A program made the translations under genes and the position numbers. The notes under the pieces are model-generated. The model saw only the letters and a list, made by a program, of their open reading frames with translations, did not search any database and was not told the origin of the DNA. DNA of 64,000 bases. Origin: Ruminococcus sp. (GTDB taxonomy: Bacteria; Bacillota; Clostridia; Oscillospirales; Acutalibacteraceae). The first letter of the stretch is position 1, and every line of letters starts with the position of its first letter. The stretch spans positions 1-64,000 of the forward strand of contig JAFRDE010000012.1 of the NCBI GenBank assembly GCA_017403985.1. The letters run 5' to 3'. Positions 60,400 to 64,000 of this stretch are shown here, piece by piece.

Positions 60400-63071
60400 C
60401 TCAACCCCTCCTTACTCTGCAGATCATTGATCATATCCTGAAAGCCGCTCAAAAGCATTGAGAAATTGACGTCCTCAATATTTTTCAGCTCGTTTTTATA
60501 TTCAGGCTGATTTTTGATTTGATTTACAGCATATTCGATACCGATTCCGGTGTTTACCGTTGCCCTTAATTCCTTCAGCATTGCGAAATTCTTTCTCTCT
60601 AAAGCTTCTATTGCTCCGATTTCGCTGCTGTTGGACGGATCAAGCACGGTGATCATATATGTTATCCTGTTATTCAGGATATTAAGCGGAGCGTTTAACG
60701 CTTTCTTTTTATGATCAGCCGCGTCAATGCATCCCTTCTTAACAGGCAATTTGGGATTGATCGTTTCTATGTACATTTTTTGATGAGCTTTCGTCAATAC
60801 AAAAACTGTTTCTATCGTTTTCAGCATTTCAGCCTTATTAACGCAATAGGTGTGTGTTCTCCATGTGCCGAAGTGTTCAAGCTTTTCGGCAAACGATTTT
60901 GTGATTTCCTTGAAAACCTCGTTAAGCGCATCTTGATTTCCTTTAACATCGTCAACCAACGTCTGGGTCAATTCATCAAGCGTATCCTGTGAACCGATAT
61001 TGGCCTCGATATCATTCAGGCATACAAGAACATAGTTCCTGAACTGATCGTTGATTTGTTCGAGGAATTTGACGGAGTTCTCATAAATCAGCTCTGTCTG
61101 CTCATCGCTCTTTGAATTTTCTTCTATTTTCTCACGGAGTTTCTTTTTAGTTAATTCAATTGTCTTAGTAATCTCTTTGTCGATCTTATCAAACTCTTCG
61201 GTTAAAGACTCGATAATATCAGCGTCGATTTCGCTGTATTTTTCACGTATTTCGTTAACCACTCTTTTGAGGAATGTTGTATATTTCGAGAACGGCTTGG
61301 CAAACTGGAAGTTTTTGATTCTGTTGTTCAGTTTGACCCAATTTGAATAATTAGGGTTTACATATTCTTTATACTCTCTGCCCTTTTTCTTCTTTAGGTA
61401 ATAAAGTACAACATTGCCGTTGATATTCTTTTCAAGGTTGCTTTTCGCGGCTTTATAGCTTTTTTCCCTAAGCTCTTTGATTTCGTCATTTAAGCCTGAG
61501 ATCAATTCATCGTCAGCTTCTTGAAATCGGCCGTCGCCAAAATTCTCGAATGCCTTATCGATTTTTTGGTTTGCATTTGTAACAAAATTTGTAAGTATCT
61601 GATTGAGAAGATTTTCCAACGCTGATTTTATTATAACATTGGTTTCCGAGACGTTTCCGCTTGTAGCGCTGTATAAGTCAATCAGTGACTTTAATTCGTC
61701 TGCCGCCTCTTCTACAAGCATATACAGGCTCCTGACAAACTCCAGCGTATTTGTAACAACCGAATTATCGGCATAATCGTTGAGCGCCTTAAGGAAAGGT
61801 TCGCCAGGATAATCCTCGTTATTGAACTCCAGTACATCATCAATGTCCTGAGTAACCACGATTTTTCCGTTTCTGATTCTCATACATTGATTCGCGGTAA
61901 ATGTATTGGGCGAATCAATAATGCCATTGTCAACATACCGCTTTTCGCCGTATGTCAGCGCGGATATCGGATAAATCTTGGGCTCAAGATTAAACTTCTT
62001 TAAACTTACCTCTGCAGTGCCGACGGATACCTTAATTTGCGTGGGATCTAATCCGTCAACCTTGTTAAGCGCAACTACAACTCTATCCTGCTTGGATTTT
62101 AAATCACGGATAGCTTCCGTGTTAAGCATTTGAGCAACCGCGTCCAAACCGGCGGCATCAACCTCTTTCTTGAAGATGTATAGCATAGACTGAACTTCTT
62201 CAAGAGCCATCTCGGTTATATCCTTATGAGACAAATAACCGTTTTGCGAGATGTTGTCTGAACCCAATCCGGGTAAATCGTAAAACACAAGACCCTTTTT
62301 CAGCAAGGGAGAATCCCAGTATACGGTAACGGTATAGCATTTTTCGTCGTCCTTAAGTCCGATTGCTCTCAGCAATTCCTGCTGCATCGTTCTAGACTCG
62401 ATATGAGTTTGTGACAAGACCTCCTCTTCCTCATTGTTTTGCATATATGCGCACATTGCAGTCAGAAGAAGCATCGCTACGTGTTTCGGATCATTCTCGT
62501 TAAGGGTCAGATCCGCCGCTGTAATTTTACGTTCGCTGTTTTCGTATTCCTTCATCGGACGCTTTGTAAAATATGTTACATTTCCCAAAGCCAAGACCTC
62601 GCGGCAAATCGCGAAGTAATCGACAAGCTTTTTAAACAATCCTTCTTTCAACGAGCCTTTCGAACAAGGGACGGAGAAAGATCTGATATCCTTTAACTTG
62701 TTTTTTCCGTTATTTTCTATAACCTCCTGCACGGTCACTTCAATTTTTATCTCTCCACCGTATCTGATAACTGTGGGAACGCATGTGGTTGCAATATCGC
62801 AAAACGGAAGCAGGGGATATTCCAAAACAAAAGCATTAGTAACAGATGACTTTCCCGCCGACTGGCCTGCCGCTACTGCGATACGATACTCAAGGGTCTG
62901 TAGCCTTCTGTATTTTTCAAAGGTTCTTTTGTATAAAACCGGCGCATAAGTGCTAAGTAGCGCTCTCATATCATCGGTTTCAAAGAAAGCCATTATCTCT
63001 TTGCTGTTTTTGAGCACCTGCTCTCTTAACTCACCGGGAGTAATAGGTTTTGTAATTATGTTATCTCTCAT
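60396..63071 (-). CDS. Dynamin-like GTPase
   Basis: The 891-residue protein has the dynamin GTPase motifs: G1 GQSAGKSS (about residues 69-76), G3 DLPGLGSDN (about 268), G4 NKVD (about 337). The rest is a long helical and partly coiled-coil stalk. No obvious membrane segment is seen. Bacterial dynamins remodel membranes, and some protect against phage by acting on membranes of infected cells. GGAGGG precedes ATG 63071. It is followed immediately by the HerA gene (4-base overlap) and preceded by the gene cut at the window edge (14 bases). Confidence 0.9.
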   Translation of the reverse strand: MRDNIITKPITPGELREQVLKNSKEIMAFFETDDMRALLSTYAPVLYKRTFEKYRRLQTLEYRIAVAAGQSAGKSSVTNAFVLEYPLLPFCDIATTCVPTVIRYGGEIKIEVTVQEVIENNGKNKLKDIRSFSVPCSKGSLKEGLFKKLVDYFAICREVLALGNVTYFTKRPMKEYENSERKITAADLTLNENDPKHVAMLLLTAMCAYMQNNEEEEVLSQTHIESRTMQQELLRAIGLKDDEKCYTVTVYWDSPLLKKGLVFYDLPGLGSDNISQNGYLSHKDITEMALEEVQSMLYIFKKEVDAAGLDAVAQMLNTEAIRDLKSKQDRVVVALNKVDGLDPTQIKVSVGTAEVSLKKFNLEPKIYPISALTYGEKRYVDNGIIDSPNTFTANQCMRIRNGKIVVTQDIDDVLEFNNEDYPGEPFLKALNDYADNSVVTNTLEFVRSLYMLVEEAADELKSLIDLYSATSGNVSETNVIIKSALENLLNQILTNFVTNANQKIDKAFENFGDGRFQEADDELISGLNDEIKELREKSYKAAKSNLEKNINGNVVLYYLKKKKGREYKEYVNPNYSNWVKLNNRIKNFQFAKPFSKYTTFLKRVVNEIREKYSEIDADIIESLTEEFDKIDKEITKTIELTKKKLREKIEENSKSDEQTELIYENSVKFLEQINDQFRNYVLVCLNDIEANIGSQDTLDELTQTLVDDVKGNQDALNEVFKEITKSFAEKLEHFGTWRTHTYCVNKAEMLKTIETVFVLTKAHQKMYIETINPKLPVKKGCIDAADHKKKALNAPLNILNNRITYMITVLDPSNSSEIGAIEALERKNFAMLKELRATVNTGIGIEYAVNQIKNQPEYKNELKNIEDVNFSMLLSGFQDMINDLQSKEGLS

Positions 63072-63085
63072 TTATAATCCCTCCG

Positions 63086-64000
63086 TCATTTTAATATTTC
63101 ATCCGCAATGCAGACCTCTTCCAAAAATCGGCAAATGTTTTCCGAAGTATACTGCTCCGCGCCGCAGGGTAACCCATATTTATCCCACATTGCAAATTCA
63201 CGGTTCAGGCGAAGCTCATCTGCGGAAGAAGCGGATGAACTTAACGCGCGAAACAGAAGCTCATATTTCATACTGCACATATAAAATTCCTTGAACGAAA
63301 CGGGAAGATCCCAGTTGTTTTCATTCAAAACACGGATAACAGCCTCCTTTTCGCGCTGAGAGTGAATCGCTTTTATCGGCGCGCAATCGATCTTATTATA
63401 AATCAAAGTCAGCTTGTACCTTGCTCCGTCAACAACCGGAACGGCAAAGTCTTTGGGTTCGGCTCCGATAATGACGATCCGGCGCGCATATTCCTTTTTC
63501 TGCGGCAAGTCTTTTAAATCGCAAACCTCAAAGTGGTATTCCGGATTAAGCTCCGCCAACACATCTGCAGTGGTTTTTCTTCCGACATGCTTACGTGCGG
63601 AAGTGATTAACACGATATTGCTTTGCAGCCACCTCAGCTTTTCAATTTCATCCGGAATCTGCGACGCGATATTTTGAACGTCGTCACAAATAACCGTCAG
63701 GTCTTTTTTTGTATTGGCAAGCTTCTGTCTGAACGAGGAAACTGCGATCTCTCTGACTTTTTTGCCCGAATTTTCCGTATCGACAATCAAAATCAGCCAC
63801 TGTTCAACATCTTTTGCGTTTCTGATCATATCGCACTGGCGCTTAAGCGCGATATCGCTGATACTCGACACATAGATACCCATATTGCTTTTGGGAGGAA
63901 CCAGCTCGCCCAGCTCCTGCCCGATTTGCTGCTCACAAATCGAAAAACTGTTTTCTTTGAGAACCTTTTTTATCGGCTCAATGTCAATGAAAGTACAGTT
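63086..64000 (-). CDS. Protein of unknown family, N-terminus beyond the window (partial)
   Basis: The open frame continues in phase past the ATG at 63883 to the window edge (reading TFIDIEPIKKVLKEN...), so 63883 is not a safe start and the gene is truncated by the window. The visible 300 or so residues have alpha/beta segments (VEQWLILIVDTENSGK, IVIIGAEPKDF) but no P-loop or other motif that I know. Spacing of 14 bases to the dynamin gene suggests it is the first known member of the trio. I assign no function. Confidence 0.75.
   Translation of the reverse strand, partial: NCTFIDIEPIKKVLKENSFSICEQQIGQELGELVPPKSNMGIYVSSISDIALKRQCDMIRNAKDVEQWLILIVDTENSGKKVREIAVSSFRQKLANTKKDLTVICDDVQNIASQIPDEIEKLRWLQSNIVLITSARKHVGRKTTADVLAELNPEYHFEVCDLKDLPQKKEYARRIVIIGAEPKDFAVPVVDGARYKLTLIYNKIDCAPIKAIHSQREKEAVIRVLNENNWDLPVSFKEFYMCSMKYELLFRALSSSASSADELRLNREFAMWDKYGLPCGAEQYTSENICRFLEEVCIADEILK

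Overview
The window looks like a chromosome segment from a spore-forming, dockerin-encoding Clostridia of the Ruminococcus/Oscillospiraceae type. The evidence is moderate-to-high G+C protein genes, sporulation genes of the YqfC/YqfD/YlbJ set, two secreted proteins ending in type-I-like dockerins (cellulosome/amylosome chemistry), T-box and S-box leaders, and many small palindromic repeats between genes. I ran no searches: family names come from motifs and overall protein character, and the species is not determined.

Layout. 0.2-2.8 kb: two D,D-carboxypeptidase-like membrane/secreted proteins that lack the catalytic motifs. 3-15.4 kb: housekeeping genes (metallophosphoesterase, RecG, FakA-like kinase, YmdB, YqfD, YqfC, YlbJ-like, asparagine synthase, PAP2 phosphatase, flippase-like protein). 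15.4-31.8 kb: a minus-strand block for branched-chain amino/acyl metabolism. It holds a PfkB kinase, an amidohydrolase, a TIM-barrel/acyl-CoA-synthetase fusion, a LeuA-like protein with lost metal ligands, IlvE, a four-subunit 2-oxoacid:ferredoxin oxidoreductase (VOR type), a P-loop ATPase and two paralogous HTH-cupin-AMP-ligase fusions. Three T-box leaders in this block have specifier codons that I read as Leu (CTC), Val (GTA) and Ile (ATC). This suggests uptake and activation of branched short-chain fatty acids, reductive carboxylation by VOR and transamination to BCAAs, each arm sensing its own uncharged tRNA.

32-45 kb: transporter, solitary MazF toxin, DUF6020-like membrane protein, metK behind a SAM-I riboswitch, small proteins, SPFH/NfeD pair, DUF1836 regulator, lipoprotein, an E2-like acyltransferase without its histidine, an MBL hydrolase and another acyl-CoA ligase. 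45-50.7 kb: a 1403-residue secreted dockerin protein and a divergent short dockerin protein with only the start of a clostripain domain.

50.8-64 kb: an A+T-richer accessory island bordered by terminators and a compact, partly degenerate tRNA cluster (3' half of tRNA-Leu, then Glu, Asp, Glu, Ile). All its genes read on the minus strand. One module is RNA repair: 2H phosphoesterase, HD-domain/5'-kinase fusion, RNA ligase, methyltransferase and a frameshifted second methyltransferase. Two small related proteins follow. Beyond them is a tightly coupled trio: a protein cut by the window edge, a dynamin-like GTPase and a HerA-type ATPase. The trio resembles an anti-phage defence cassette, and the repair enzymes could mend tRNAs cut during defence or phage attack. 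That link is inference.
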